This document shows, one piece after another, positions 21,330 through 32,210 of a DNA stretch of 64,000 nt. The stretch's first letter is position 1, and every line of letters begins with the position of its first letter. Source of the stretch: Pisolithus tinctorius (lineage: Eukaryota; Basidiomycota; Agaricomycetes; Boletales; Pisolithaceae). Both the position numbers and the translations under genes were made by a program. Under the pieces are notes generated by a model. The model made no database searches. It saw only the letters and a list, made by a program, of their open reading frames with translations, and had not been told where the DNA came from. The stretch spans positions 372,001-436,000 of the forward strand of contig JANFAH010000034.1 in NCBI GenBank assembly GCA_024663395.1, read 5' to 3'.

Positions 21330-21771
21330 AAATATTTCAGTACCTGGATCCTTCTATGGCAACTTAGGCCAACAGTCAGAGATGACAGACCCCGAGACAC
21401 ACAACAATGGTCATGTGACCAGGAGAAATTTCTTGAGTCTGAACATCACGCATCAAGCCTAAGTATCTCTGTAATCTGCTTCCTCCCAAGTTGCACCAGG
21501 TAAGTTTTGTATATTACCCTTAGTATCTGTGTAAACTAAACCCAATATCCCTTTCCCATAGCTAGTGTCTTCATGTTTGTACATGGGAGCCACATGCACT
21601 GCGAGGAAGCAAGATAAGCAATGCACAGCCACTGAGTGCTGGCTATCAAAGCTGGGGTACGGAATATTTTTATTACCTCCCTTTATACTGTATATAACTT
21701 ATGTTTTCAGAGTGCGAGAAGAGCAGAGGGAGAAAGCAAGACTTTGTGCTGCCAGGTAGGTTGGCCAGTAC

Positions 21772-22224
21772 TGTTACACTCGACCAAAGTCAAGACGTAG
21801 GGAGAGCTCAAACGCAGACTGTGGTTTCTACTGAGCAATGGCTGCAGTAACCTTTGTAAATGACAAAGGATTTAGGCAACGCTGGTAAGAGTGGTCTGGG
21901 TTAGGGACCCTGAGGGCGAAGTTCTGAGTGAGAACACTGTGTATGATTGAGCAGCTCAAGTCTGGGGTTCCAGGACTTGAGCTGGCAGACTAAATACTAC
22001 AAGGGGACAGACCATGAGGCGTCCGCATGTAATGAGGTAACTACACCATTGGTTGAACAATGATGACACATGTCCTAAGCATGTTCCGAGACTATAACAC
22101 TAGTGGTGGAAATAGGGAGCTGTTGGATCAGAGAGAAGACGGCTCAAAAAGGAAAGATGGTCCAACAGATCAAACACAAGGTGAACATACAGTGAAAAGA
22201 GAAACAAAGGGGTGAAATGTAACA
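21772..22224 (-). repeat. 3' LTR of family 5 element
   Basis: TGTTACACTCGACC to GTGAAATGTAACA on the plus strand, 453 bp. It differs from the other LTR at about 22 sites, of which 21 are CG/TG/CA interchanges. Confidence 0.96.
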
Positions 22225-22241
22225 TTACCCCCTCTCTAAGC
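22225..22241 (-). other. Polypurine tract of family 5 element
   Basis: On the minus strand GCTTAGAGAGGGGGTAA directly precedes the 3' LTR, the expected primer for plus-strand DNA synthesis. Confidence 0.8.
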
Positions 22242-22261
22242 ATTGAAGTCCCTGACTTCAA

Positions 22262-23290
22262 CTACTCTCCATAAGGTTCTCTGGTCATGTTTCTGATGGC
22301 AGAGTCATCAAAGTCAAAATCATTGTCGTATAGGTCATTATCCTCACTCCCAATGAGGGTATGATCATCCACCAGCCTGGGGGTGGCAATTCTTTCTTGT
22401 AATGGGCGATGAGGTCGCAGAGAAGGGCAATGGGCCTGAGTATGCCTGGGGCGAGTGGTATGGCATAGAGGACATTCATAGAGTCCACAGTCAATGTGGA
22501 CATGTCCAAGACGATGACAGACATAGCATGTCTGGTGATAGCATGGATCGGAAGGGGTGAGAGGACAATCAGCCTCAGCGAGTTCATTTAACACAGGAGT
22601 TGGTGGCAGCTGTGCGAGGGTTTCAACGATGTTTAAAGTGTAGTTGAGCTCAGCTCGAGAGATGCCAAAGGTGGTCTCAGGATTGACTTCAGACAGGGAG
22701 TCATGAGACTTGTAGGGGTGTGGGTTAGGGCCTGATAAGCAACAGGTGTGGGGTCTATCAGCTCTTCTAAGAGAGCAGGATGAACAGGAGGAGTGGGAGG
22801 ATGATGGGGACAACACTGGAGGGGAGGATGACATGGAGGAAACTGGGGGAGAGGTTGCAGTCAAGGGTCTTTGAGACCCAGGAGGGGGGGGTGCAATCAA
22901 CGTGGGGTACTGTCGAACATTATAAATGAGGTCAGCACCTCCAAGGATATCAAAAAGTCGGAGTAACAGGGGAGTCTGTTGAAGGGCAGTCTCTCCCAAG
23001 ATGGTGCAGGTGGGAGACAGAAGGGGATTCTGTTGGTTCACATAGCAAGAGAGTTCCTCAAGCTGAAGGGCTTGGATGGTGGCATGATATACCAGTTCGA
23101 GGGGGGAGTTCTCGTCAACTTCATGATAAACAGTGCCAACAACAGCAGGATCGGTGATGAAAAGTCAGTAGAAAGCGATCATCTGATCACTAGCAGGCTG
23201 TCGCTGGCGACAAGCAAACAGGGTGTGACAGAAAGACAGTTCACGGGGGTAGGTGTAGCGACAAGGAGGCATTTCGAAGGTGATGTTTCT
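22262..23290 (-). CDS. ORF3 of family 5 element: Cys/His-rich protein downstream of the chromodomain
   Basis: An open stretch (259 codons from a Met at 23041, with the same frame open upstream to about 23290 except one stop near 23167) lies between integrase and the polypurine tract, in the same sense as pol. A Ser/Pro-rich middle is followed by a Cys/His cluster (CYHQTCYVCHRLGHVHIDC, then CPLCH) that resembles a CCHC knuckle with an added CXXC, and an acidic tail. It may bind nucleic acid. I recall similar third ORFs in other Agaricomycete gypsy elements but know no tested function. Confidence 0.6.
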
Positions 23291-23308
23291 GATGGTGCAA
23301 GTGGAACG

Positions 23309-25951
23309 TCAAACGGGTTGTTTCTGGGGGGAAAAGTCTTTAGGGAAGCATTTCTTATATGCGGAGAGCGTATCATCCACATGTTCAAGGTGTGTTTCTT
23401 TCTGCCATGAGTTTTTGGAAGAAAGGTAGCCCTTCCATTTGATTAAAAAGGCGTGTCTGCAGCCAGACCTTTTATGGCTGACTATTGCCTCAACTTCGTA
23501 TTCCTCTTCCTCGTTGATCAAGTCTGGTGGTGGAGCCAGGAAGTTTGGTCCATGAACATCATTTTTGTGATAGGGTGATAGAAGAGAAGCATGGAAGATG
23601 TTGTGAATCTTCCATCATGTGGGGATCACAAGGCAATATGTGATCAGAGATAGGACATCAGAGATAGCAAAGGGTCCTTCTTGTTTTGGGGTGAGCTTCC
23701 TATTTTCATAGGAGCATTTCAAATTGTGTGCTTCTAGCCATACCTTATCACCTTTTTGGAATGGGGTGAAGGGTCATGACGAGCGGTCTTTCATCATTTT
23801 TCTGGCTAGATTGTGGGCAGCAAGGGCTTCTTCTCTAGCTTTACAGAGTTCCTCGAGTCTAGCCTCAGCAGCTGGAAGGTGGGTTTCCATGATAAGTGAC
23901 AGAAGGGGTTTCAGTTTGTAGCCATACATGAGGTAGAACAGCGATTGGTGGGTAACAGAATGGGGATGGTGATTGTGTGCAAATTCGGCCATAGGGAGGT
24001 TGTCCACCCACAGAGTGGGGTCGTTCTGGCAAAAGATGCAGAGATAGGTCTCCACCTCCTGGTTTACATGTTCTGTTTCTCCATCAGTCTGAGGATGATA
24101 GGCCATAGACAAGGTCAAGGAGTATCCCAAAAGGGAGGCGAGTTCTTTTGCGAAAACAGAGGTGAACTGGGGGCCTCGGTTGGAGATTATTTTGTCATAC
24201 AACCTGAAGTGGGAGTAGACCTTCTTGAAAAATAATGCTGCAATGTCAGCAGCAGAGGCAGTTTTCTTCGTGGGTGCTAAAATTACCCCCTTTGTAAGCC
24301 CATGGTCTACCACGACCAAAAGGGAATCGTAACCCCTAGAAATGGGTAGATCAGTAACCAGATTGCAGGAGATCTGTTGAAAGGGGTGGGTCGAGGTGGA
24401 GGGTATGGGTGTGAGGGGAGGGGTCATTGGGTGAGTATTCACTTTATTTTGCTGGCAGGTAGCACAGCCTTCAACATATTTTCGGACAAAGGATGCCAGT
24501 CCAGGCCACCAGAACTTGGAGGAGACGAGTTGGCAAGTTTTCAAGACACCGGGGTGTCCTGCAGAGGGATGGTCATGGTGGTTGGATACAACAGTCTGTC
24601 GGAGGGCAGGGTTATCGGGGATATACACCTGGTCTTTGTAAAGGAGGATTTTGTTATCGAATCTCCAGTCAGAAAGGTGGGATTTAAACAGGAGGGGCAT
24701 GTCAACATTTTCAATGGCATGAAGTGCCGTCTGGACAATGGGGTCTTTCATAGAGGAAGATGCAACCTTCTGGGTAAGATTGGTGTTGATAAGGTTGACA
24801 AACAGGGTTTGTGGAAGGAGGGTTACTCCTTTATTGTCCTCATCATTGTCAGGGATGTGGTCAGGTCGGCAGGAGAGCGCATCAGGTGCAGCCAGGTCTT
24901 TGCCTGGGACATGTTCAAGTTGCAGATCAAAGTCTGCAAGGTTGAGAAGCCAGCAGGCTTGTTGACAGTTCAAGTTCTGCGGTGCTTTGAAATAGGTCAA
25001 ATTCTTGTGGTCGGTGAAGACCTTGACCGGGAATGGGGATCCATGGAGGTAATGCCTCCAAGATTTCAACGCTCGAATAACTCCAAGTAACTCTCTATCA
25101 TATATGTCGTAGTTTCTTTCTGCAGGGTTAAACAATTGAGAGAGGAAGGCACAGGGTTGCCACTGGCCATTAGAATCTTCCTGGAGGAGGATACCTCCTG
25201 TTGCATACTTGGATGCATTGGTGGTAATTGTGAATGGCTGAGAGACATTGGGCATTCAGAGGGTGGGTTGTGCCACGAAGATTCTTTTCAGAAGTCCAAA
25301 GGTGGTCTGACATTTCTTTGACCACACCCAAGTAGTTGTTTTCTTGGTGAGGTCAATAAGGGGTTGGGCGATGTCCGAATAGTACAGGACAAATCTCCTG
25401 TAGAAGTTGGTGAATCCTAAGAAGGATCGTACATCTTTGACCTTCTTTGGGACTGGCCATTCTGCAATGCCTTGAACCTTGACAGGGTCCATGGTGACAG
25501 TGTTTTCTTTGATGATCATGCCAAGGTATTCCACTTCAGCAAGATCGAAATGACATTTTTCTAGTTTTAGAGGGAGTGAGAGTTCCCTCATTCTTTCAAG
25601 GACACAGTGGGTCCTGTGTTTGTGTTCTTCAGGGTTGGAGGAGAAGATGAGGAGATCATCCATATAGATGACCAACCATCCTTCTGCGATCATGTCTCGG
25701 AAAGAGTCGTTCATGAATTGCTGAAAGGTGGTGGGGGAGTTGCACAGACTGAAGAACATGACAGTAGGTTCGAAGAGTCCTTTGTGCATGATGAACGCTG
25801 CTTTCCGTTGGTCCCCTTCTTTGATCTGGACATTATTGTAGCCTGATCTAACATCCATCTTTGTAAAGATGGAGGCTCCCTTGAGTTTGTTGACAAGATC
25901 TGAAATGAGGGGAAGGGGGTATGTGTCCTTCACCGTATTTTTGTTCAGATA
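23309..25951 (-). pseudogene. pol: RT, RNase H, integrase and chromodomain of family 5 element
   Basis: RT (25933-25256) has an intact YMDD box within LVIYMDDLLIF. After a TGA at 25253-25255, RNase H begins PFTITTNASKYATGG, with Asn for the catalytic Asp, and includes FTDHKNLTYF. Integrase has HPSAGH...CATCQ zinc ligands, Asn at both Asp positions (SCNLVTDLP, ISNRGPQF) and Glu kept in GETEHVNQ. After a stop at 23774, GPY-like sequence (IHNIFHASLLSPYHKND) and a chromodomain (HAFLIKWKGYLSSKNSWQ) follow, ending at 23309. Asp to Asn changes inactivate it. Confidence 0.93.
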
Positions 25952-28065
25952 TCAATAGTCTTGGCATGGACGGAGGGAGCCATCTTTCTTTCCAATGAAG
26001 AAGAAGGGAGCAGCTTGAGGGGACTTTGAGGGGCAGATTTTTCCCTCTCGAAGGTTTTCTTCGACAAATTTCTCTGTGGACTCTCTTTCAGAGGGAGAGA
26101 GCAGGTATGCTTTTGCCACCTTGGGGACGAAGTCCTCTACAAGGTTGATGGCATGGTTGTATGGCCATGATGGAGGTAAAACTCCATCAGAAGGTTTCTC
26201 GAAAACCAAGGCAAAATCTTTATAATCCTCTGGGAGGACAGCCTTTGGTTTCTTCTTGTGTTCTTCTTGTGCCAATTCAGTGGCAGTGGTAATCTTTCTG
26301 AGGAAACTATTATTTGGGTTGATCTTCTTGGTTTCCTTGACAAGCTTTCCAACCGACATCATGAAGTGTGCTTGGATGGTTTCATCTTCTGGTTCTTCAT
26401 AATCCATGAACTTGTTTATCCCTTTCTTTTCAGCAGGGGATACAAGGTTCACAGTGGGTTCTTTGATTGCAACAGAAGAGATGTTGCGTCTTAGTTCTTT
26501 AGACCTGTCGGTCTTTTCGTCGATGGACAGTGTGCCCATTCTCCAATCAACAACAGGATTGTTTTCCTGCAGCCAAGGGAGTCCTAGGATGATGTTTTCT
26601 GTTCCATAATTTATGACATGGAAAAAGGATTGATGGACAAGTCCTTCAATCTTGAAGTAGAGGGTGGTGGAAAACAATATCTTTCCCTTGGAGTGTTGGG
26701 TACCATCCGCATTTTTGGCAAGAATGGGTTCTGTGAGTCGTTGAGTGGGGATTCGGTGCTTTCGCACAAAGGCCCAGTCAATGCAAGAGATTTCTGCTCC
26801 AGAGTCCACTAGAGCAGTAGTGTTGATGGCTTTTGAAGTTGTTTCTGATGCGTAAAGGGTAATGGGAATTTGCATAGTATGTTCTGGTGTAGATGTTACT
26901 AGTACCAGTGCAATAGAAACAAGACTGTCCTTTGTTTGGGGAACATCTGGCATCAACTCAGAGTTCCCATTTAAAAATTCCCTTCCAAGAGCTCTAGCAA
27001 TGTTTACCAGAGCAATGGAGGGACCAGGTGACTTTCCTTCTTTGTCACTTTCTTCAACCTCCACAATTTTGCAGATTTTCCCGACTTTCTTCTGGTGAGT
27101 CTTTCTTTTGTTGGGACATTCTCGAGAGAGATGTCCTTTGTTTCCACAACCAAAACATCTTCCTTCTTTGATGTGACGGTCTCTTTCTTCCTTGGAGAGT
27201 CTCACTCCATCCACATCCATAGCATTTGGATCTTTTTCTTCAGCAAGGTTGTTCTTGGGATAGAACATCCTCTTTTCTCTCCTGCCGGAGAACTCGTTCA
27301 CCTTTCTCCACTTTGCATCGAAATTTTGTGCTTGCGTATACCACTCAGTAATTTTCGTGGGAGTGGTTTCCATCATGTGGATACGATTTGCAATAAAGGG
27401 TTTGAGTCCTTGTGAGAAGAACTCAATTAAAGTGACGTCTTCTGTAATGGTAGAGTTGGCGGCAGCAGTTGGAAAGTCGGTGATGTATTGTTCCACCGAG
27501 TCTTTTTGCTTCAAGGTGTGCAATTTGGCGATTGCAGTACCAGCGGTGTCAGGGGAGGTGAAAGAATTCTTAAAGCCTTTTGTAAAATCGGCAAAGGTGC
27601 TGAAAGTCAGGGGATTCTTCTCCAGAGACATTTTCTGGAAGGTGGTGGCCCAGGAGTGGGTGACACCCTTCTTCATGTACGACAGGGCATAAACGACCTT
27701 TTTGGTCTCTGTGTCGTAAACTTCTTGTTGACCAAGAGATAGGTCTGTATGGAGTACTGCCAACTCATAGCAGTCTTCTGGTCTCCATCAAAGTCAGATG
27801 GAGCACCAATCTTCAATTCAGTTCCTTTGATGGTGGCAGTGCTGGTCATAGCTTTTGACAATGAACCAGACATCATATTCTGTGGTGGGGGTGGTACTGC
27901 AGGGAATGCAGGAGATGGTACAGGCAGGATGGGAGTACCAAGTGTGGCAAGGGACTGGGTGAAGAGGTTTGAGAGGATACCAGTGGTAAAGCCTCTATCC
28001 AGTTGTTCAGGTTTGTTGGAGGAGGTGTCTGTGACAGTGCTCTCTTGTTCTTCATCTGATGACAA
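25952..28065 (-). pseudogene. gag: Gag and protease of family 5 element with start of RT
   Basis: Met at 28065 starts a Pro/Ser-rich N-terminus ending in FDGDQKTAMSW; a one-base shift near 27720 moves the reading to a 603-codon frame (27763-25952). That frame has the gag domain (YALSYMKKGVTHSWA, ENP.. FADFTKGF), a CCHC knuckle CFGCGNKGHLSRECP, a protease loop LVDSGAEISCID, and the first RT block (PFFFIGKKDGSLRPC) before a TGA at 25949-25951 where Arg is expected. Except for the shift and that stop it would be one Gag-Pol protein. Confidence 0.92.
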
Positions 28066-28161
28066 TTCTTCGCAAGTGGGTCACAACAGCGCCCAGCATC
28101 AGTTATTTTGGGGGTTCGTGGTGGTGCACTAAACAGTGACCAATTTGGCCAAAGGCTGGTT

Positions 28162-28173
28162 CAGACTTGAGCT
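28162..28173 (-). other. Primer-binding site, self-priming type (family 5)
   Basis: Just inside the 5' LTR, AGCTCAAGTCTG (minus strand) is the perfect 12-base reverse complement of CAGACTTGAGCT in the LTR, which on the minus strand starts at 28368, 32 bp after a TATTTAG box (28400-28394). No TGG of a tRNA primer is next to the LTR. Confidence 0.75.
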
Positions 28174-28175
28174 TT

Positions 28176-28628
28176 TGTTACACTCGACCGAAGTCAAGAC
28201 ATAGGGAGAGCTCAAACGCAGACTGTGGTTTCTACTGAGCAATGGCTGCAGTAACCTTCATAAATGACGAAGGATTTAGGCAACACCAGTAAGAGTGGTC
28301 TGGGTTAGGGACACTGAGGGCAAAGTTCTGAGTGAGAATGCTGTGTATGATTGAGCAGCTCAAGTCTGGGGTTCCAGGACTTGAGCCAGCAGACTAAATA
28401 CTACAAGGGGATGGACCATGAGGCATCCACATGTAACGAGGTAACTATGCCATCGGTTGAACAATGACGACACATGTCCTAAGCATGTTCCAAGACTATA
28501 ACGCTAGTGGTGGAAATAGGGAGCCATCGGATCAGAGAGAAGACGGCTCAAAAAGGAAAGATGGTCCAACAGATCAAACACAAGGTGAACATACAGTGAA
28601 AAGAGAAACAAAGGGGTGAAACGTAACA
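28176..28628 (-). repeat. 5' LTR of family 5 element
   Basis: TGTTACACTCGACC to GTGAAACGTAACA on the plus strand, followed by the second AGTAC. Contains the inferred promoter (TATTTAG box at 28400-28394) and transcript start near 28368, minus strand. Confidence 0.96.
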
Positions 28629-29005
28629 AGTACAATTGATCCTGTCTATCAACAGTGATCGATCTACACTCATAGGAACAGGATCAAGTAAGCACCTTCC
28701 CCAGATATTTTGACATATTAACTCTGTTATTAGGAAGCTTGTCACAGAGAGTGAAGATACCACCCACAACCCAACACCAACCAGCACAGTTGGAGCATCC
28801 CCAGACCCAGAGCCCAACTCATACCTACACCCTTTGGCACTTTCAAAACTCCCTCCACTTGAGAAGGTCAGGCAGCTCATCACCAACTGGCAATCTGAAT
28901 GGGGCACAGAGTCAACATGGCTGAAGAAGTTCCATGATCAACTTAGGCATGCACAGGGCAGGAGCTGACTTGCAACTGACTCATTCTTTTCACAATGTGA
29001 GGCCC

Positions 29006-29718
29006 TGTCAAGTCTGGGCCTACTCCGACCAACTCCGACACTATATAAGGTCTAGAGGAGGGTCCGGAAGCAAGTCCGACACAGAAGAACAGAACTCCGA
29101 CTAGCGGAGTGGTGGCAGGAACGAAGTCCGCCGAGACAGAGGCGGAGCAGAGTGAGGGCATCGGGTTTAGCTCGTGCGCTACCCCCTTGCACGATCTCAG
29201 CCCTCATATTTCAGAGGGAGAGTACAGATAGAGAGTCGGAGGTAAGTCCAACAGACAGAAGACGGAGTCAGGAGGAGTAGGGACTAAGTTGATATTCGTA
29301 CTGGAGAACAGCAGAGTATAGTACATGCTTTTATACTGCTACGGAGGTACAGTAACCGGAATTGGAACTGACATACAGAGACTCATAAATTTTCAAGTAA
29401 AATTTCCCAGACAACGAATGAAGGGTAGACAGAGGACATACAAATGGGTAACACAGATCATTCAGAAAAGGAAATAGTCCAGGCGCTGGACCATGCAGTG
29501 AGCACACTGCAGAGTACCTGACTGCGAAGGTAGTCACATGACCCCTCAGAGAACAGACCACTCGGTCCGGTAGGAGGGAACACAAGTCCGACAGCAGTCG
29601 GAGCGGAGATGGTTCGTAGCCAACAGAAGTTGGGTGGAGTTGGTGCGGAGCGAGTGAACAAGTGGCGGAGTAGGATGCGGAGTATGTAGGGACTTATAAC
29701 GAACGCACGGTCATGACA
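29006..29718 (-). repeat. Family 1 solo LTR (713 bp), TSD GGCCC
   Basis: Plus-strand ends TGTCAAGTCTGGG and GGTCATGACA, with GGCCC at 29001-29005 and 29719-29723. It retains many CpGs, including the intact transcript-start motif (complement at 29292-29302) and TATAAAAG on the minus strand near 29336. It sits in the transposon that itself cuts a family 1 gag, so family 1 stayed active afterwards. Confidence 0.96.
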
Positions 29719-30419
29719 GGCCCATGTTGAAGAAGGGAGATGGCTTGTTTGGATTTTGAGGAATATTGCATGCAAAGGTTTCAGGGGTATGGGATACAGA
29801 GCTGCAGACTTGTACAAACAAGTGTTTGACTTGCTCACATCTTTATTGACTGAACTATGCTTTTTTGAAGTCAAATTAGATGACTATGCACCTATATCCC
29901 CCTTGTCTCAGATCTCCAAAGCTCGTTACTACTTTACTGTCTAGCCCATTCATCATACAAACTATGTCTATATATTCCTTGGCCAATATCTGAAGTGTCA
30001 GCTCCCTCAGCTCCCTCAACTCCCCCCTTGTCCAGGGTCTCACTATTACCTCTCTATGTAGTACTTTTGCATACAATTCATGTCTAAGCATTCCTGCACT
30101 TGAAATCTGGTTTGTAAAATTAGTGATTCAAATTACAGGAGACATGTATTGGGTTGTGGTGATAGCGAACATGAGAGTGAATCCGTTTGCTATCAGAGAG
30201 TATTCACTACCAGTATCTTTGAAAATGTACCCTATCAGCATACACATGACACCTTTGCCATTGTTAGCTCATATACTATCTAGCAGTCATTGTCTGATAC
30301 CTGGACATTACATGATATATTGTGGAAATTGCATAGCACTGATTTACCTTATCAAATTCCTCAATGTCATGTGGACACAAATGTTGGGTCACAATGTGTA
30401 GACTACAATACACTCATTC

Positions 30420-30790
30420 TGTCATGTCCATGACTCTTGGACTCGGACTCAGCCCAGTCCGGACCCCTAGCCCCTAACTCCGGTCAACTCCAGTCCTGGT
30501 CCAGCCTGGAAAACCCAATCCCAGCCCTAGATAACTCAACTCTGGCCTGCATAACTCAAGTCCGGTGTTTTACCCCTATCTCCGGTCCGTTTCGGCCTCC
30601 CGGCCTTGTGCTGCTCCACCCCGGTCCTCCTAGGTCCATGTCTGGGTCACCTGGACATAACTCCGGTCTGTTTCCCTTTGTTTGTACTATATTTAGTCTA
30701 GCCCATTCATCTGACTTTGGCCACTCAGACTTAACCCCTGTCACCTGGTCTTGAAGCCTGGTCACCCTGAGGGTAAACCCGTACTTGACA
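30420..30790 (+). repeat. Family 6 solo LTR, short form (371 bp), TSD CATTC
   Basis: TGTCATGTCCATGAC to CGTACTTGACA, flanked by CATTC at 30415-30419 and 30791-30795. Ends match the 920-bp LTR at 9883-10802, but over half of the middle is absent. Confidence 0.94.
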
Positions 30791-30983
30791 CATTCACACA
30801 CTACACTGTGTTCATGCAACACTGGTGTGTACAATCACCAATGTTGCATGCACACCAATTTCAGGTCACAGTGTAGACTACAGTATGCTCATTCACATAT
30901 ATGATCACCTAAGACTTCAACTCAAGATGTTGCAGTCATTGATAGTAGTAAAGGACATGATTTCGGTAGTAACTACTAAGTAT

Positions 30984-31845
30984 TCACAGTGGATGAAGAC
31001 AGGGTAGCATCACTGTTACAATTAACAAAATGACCTTTTGGAAAGGGAAAGAAACCCACCAGGTCTTAGTGCGGCTGAGTTGAACTGAGCCAAACAGATC
31101 TGACAGGTCGTCCACTTCAGCCCAGTAGGATTGTTTGCCTTCACTGAGAGTGGGTGAGGGCATATGTGGTGCCGTGGGCCAGAAGGGCCCACCAGGGATC
31201 AGGATTGCGCACAGTTCACTGTTGTTATATGTGGCTGTATAATCCGCAAGGGCTTGCTGGAAGGTCTTACACTTGTAGTGAACTGCGCCACTGATGTCAA
31301 GAACCTGCAATGTGGCATCTTTCCTATGGGTTCGAGATTGAGCTGAACAGAGGATAGACAAAACAAATAATACCATGTATAGAATATGCCAACCTCTTGC
31401 CCAACAATAATGAGGTAAAACCCTTCAGGTGGGGAAGTTGGCCACAGGACATCTGATGGGTGGGGAATGACACTGGTGTGAGATGTGGATGCATGAGGTA
31501 CTGAAGGGGGGAAGGCTGAACCAGATTGTGACTTGGGAGTGGATTGTGGGGTGCTTGAGGCTGATGGTGGGGTAGTGGTAGAGCCCGTAATTGTCGCCAA
31601 TGGACTACATTTTCGAGGACTCCTAAGAGTGGTCCTGGTAGCATGACTATGTTTCACCATGCTTTTGACCTTGGTTTCTGTAGTCCCTTCATGAGTAGTC
31701 TTGGTCATTGTGATACGTGTGATCGTCTCCTCCATATCTTGCTCTGTAGATCATGCTATCTGCCAGCTACCATCATCTAACAAGATGTAAAATCCTAGAT
31801 AAAAAAAAATAAGTCTTGTGTCCTACCTTCAATGCTTGACACCAT
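30984..31845 (-). pseudogene. Cargo gene 3: RNase H1 N-terminal (viroplasmin-like) domain protein
   Basis: A short first exon (ATG at 31845, MVSSIE) splices over GTAGGAC...TCTAG into the main exon; one TGA near 31750 is a probable CGA. After a Ser/Thr/Pro-rich stretch comes EGFYLIIVGQEVGIFYTW, then an intron with donor GTATTATT and acceptor CCCATAG, then KDATLQVLDISGAVHYKC and QALADYTATYNNS. Joined, this is the RNase H1 N-terminal fold, which binds RNA-DNA hybrids or dsRNA; no catalytic RNase H domain follows. The protein continues PGGPFWPTAP into a weakly conserved tail, and the end at 30984 is uncertain. It is divergent from the KDZ gene. Confidence 0.75.
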
Positions 31846-32210
31846 GGTAAGACAAGCTTGTGGGTCAGTGCTAAGGACAATACTCAAGGACAGGAGTGCA
31901 AATGCTAGTGACAGCAGACAAGTTTGCAATAAGTCTTAACAGCATGGTAACATCACATGGTCTTGGTGAGGATAGGTCCCACTCAATGGCACGAAGGATG
32001 GAAGCCAGTCATGGCAGGGGGAGCAGCATGTCATCACTCCCACAGATGCAGAAGCTTGACATCCTTGTGAATATGTTGGGTCCAGACCAAAGTTCACCAA
32101 TCTGCAGGGGTTATGCGAACTCTCCATGAATTGGCAGGTCCAAGAAAAATCACTGAACAGGCTGCACATGCAGCAGAACACAAACAAGAGTGACTAAGAG
32201 GTACATTTTT

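Larger units (their letters stand above)
21772..28628 (-). mobile_element. Family 5 Ty3/gypsy chromovirus, full-length, TSD AGTAC
   Basis: Two 453-bp LTRs (21772-22224 and 28176-28628) flank gag, protease, RT, RNase H, integrase, chromodomain and a third ORF, all on the minus strand. AGTAC is duplicated at 21767-21771 and 28629-28633. Primer and polypurine sites are in place. Few stops remain and CpG content is higher than in the surroundings, so it is the youngest complete element here. Still it is inactive: catalytic Asp residues are changed in RNase H and integrase, and gag has a frameshift. Confidence 0.96.
21330..31010 (+). pseudogene. Cargo gene 2: fragments of an unrecognised spliced gene, split by three retroelements
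   Basis: Coding-like pieces with GT-AG signals lie at about 21340-21771, 28629-28967, 29724-30415 and 30796-31010. The clearest exon, about 28735-28967, encodes LPPLEKVRQLITNWQSEWG and LKKFHDQLRHAQG; a later one encodes GMGYRAADLYKQVFDLLTSL. The family 5 gypsy element, a family 1 solo LTR and a family 6 solo LTR interrupt the gene, each with its own target duplication. The extent and exon structure are uncertain and I do not recognise the family. That all pieces are one gene is inference from shared strand and order. Confidence 0.35.
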
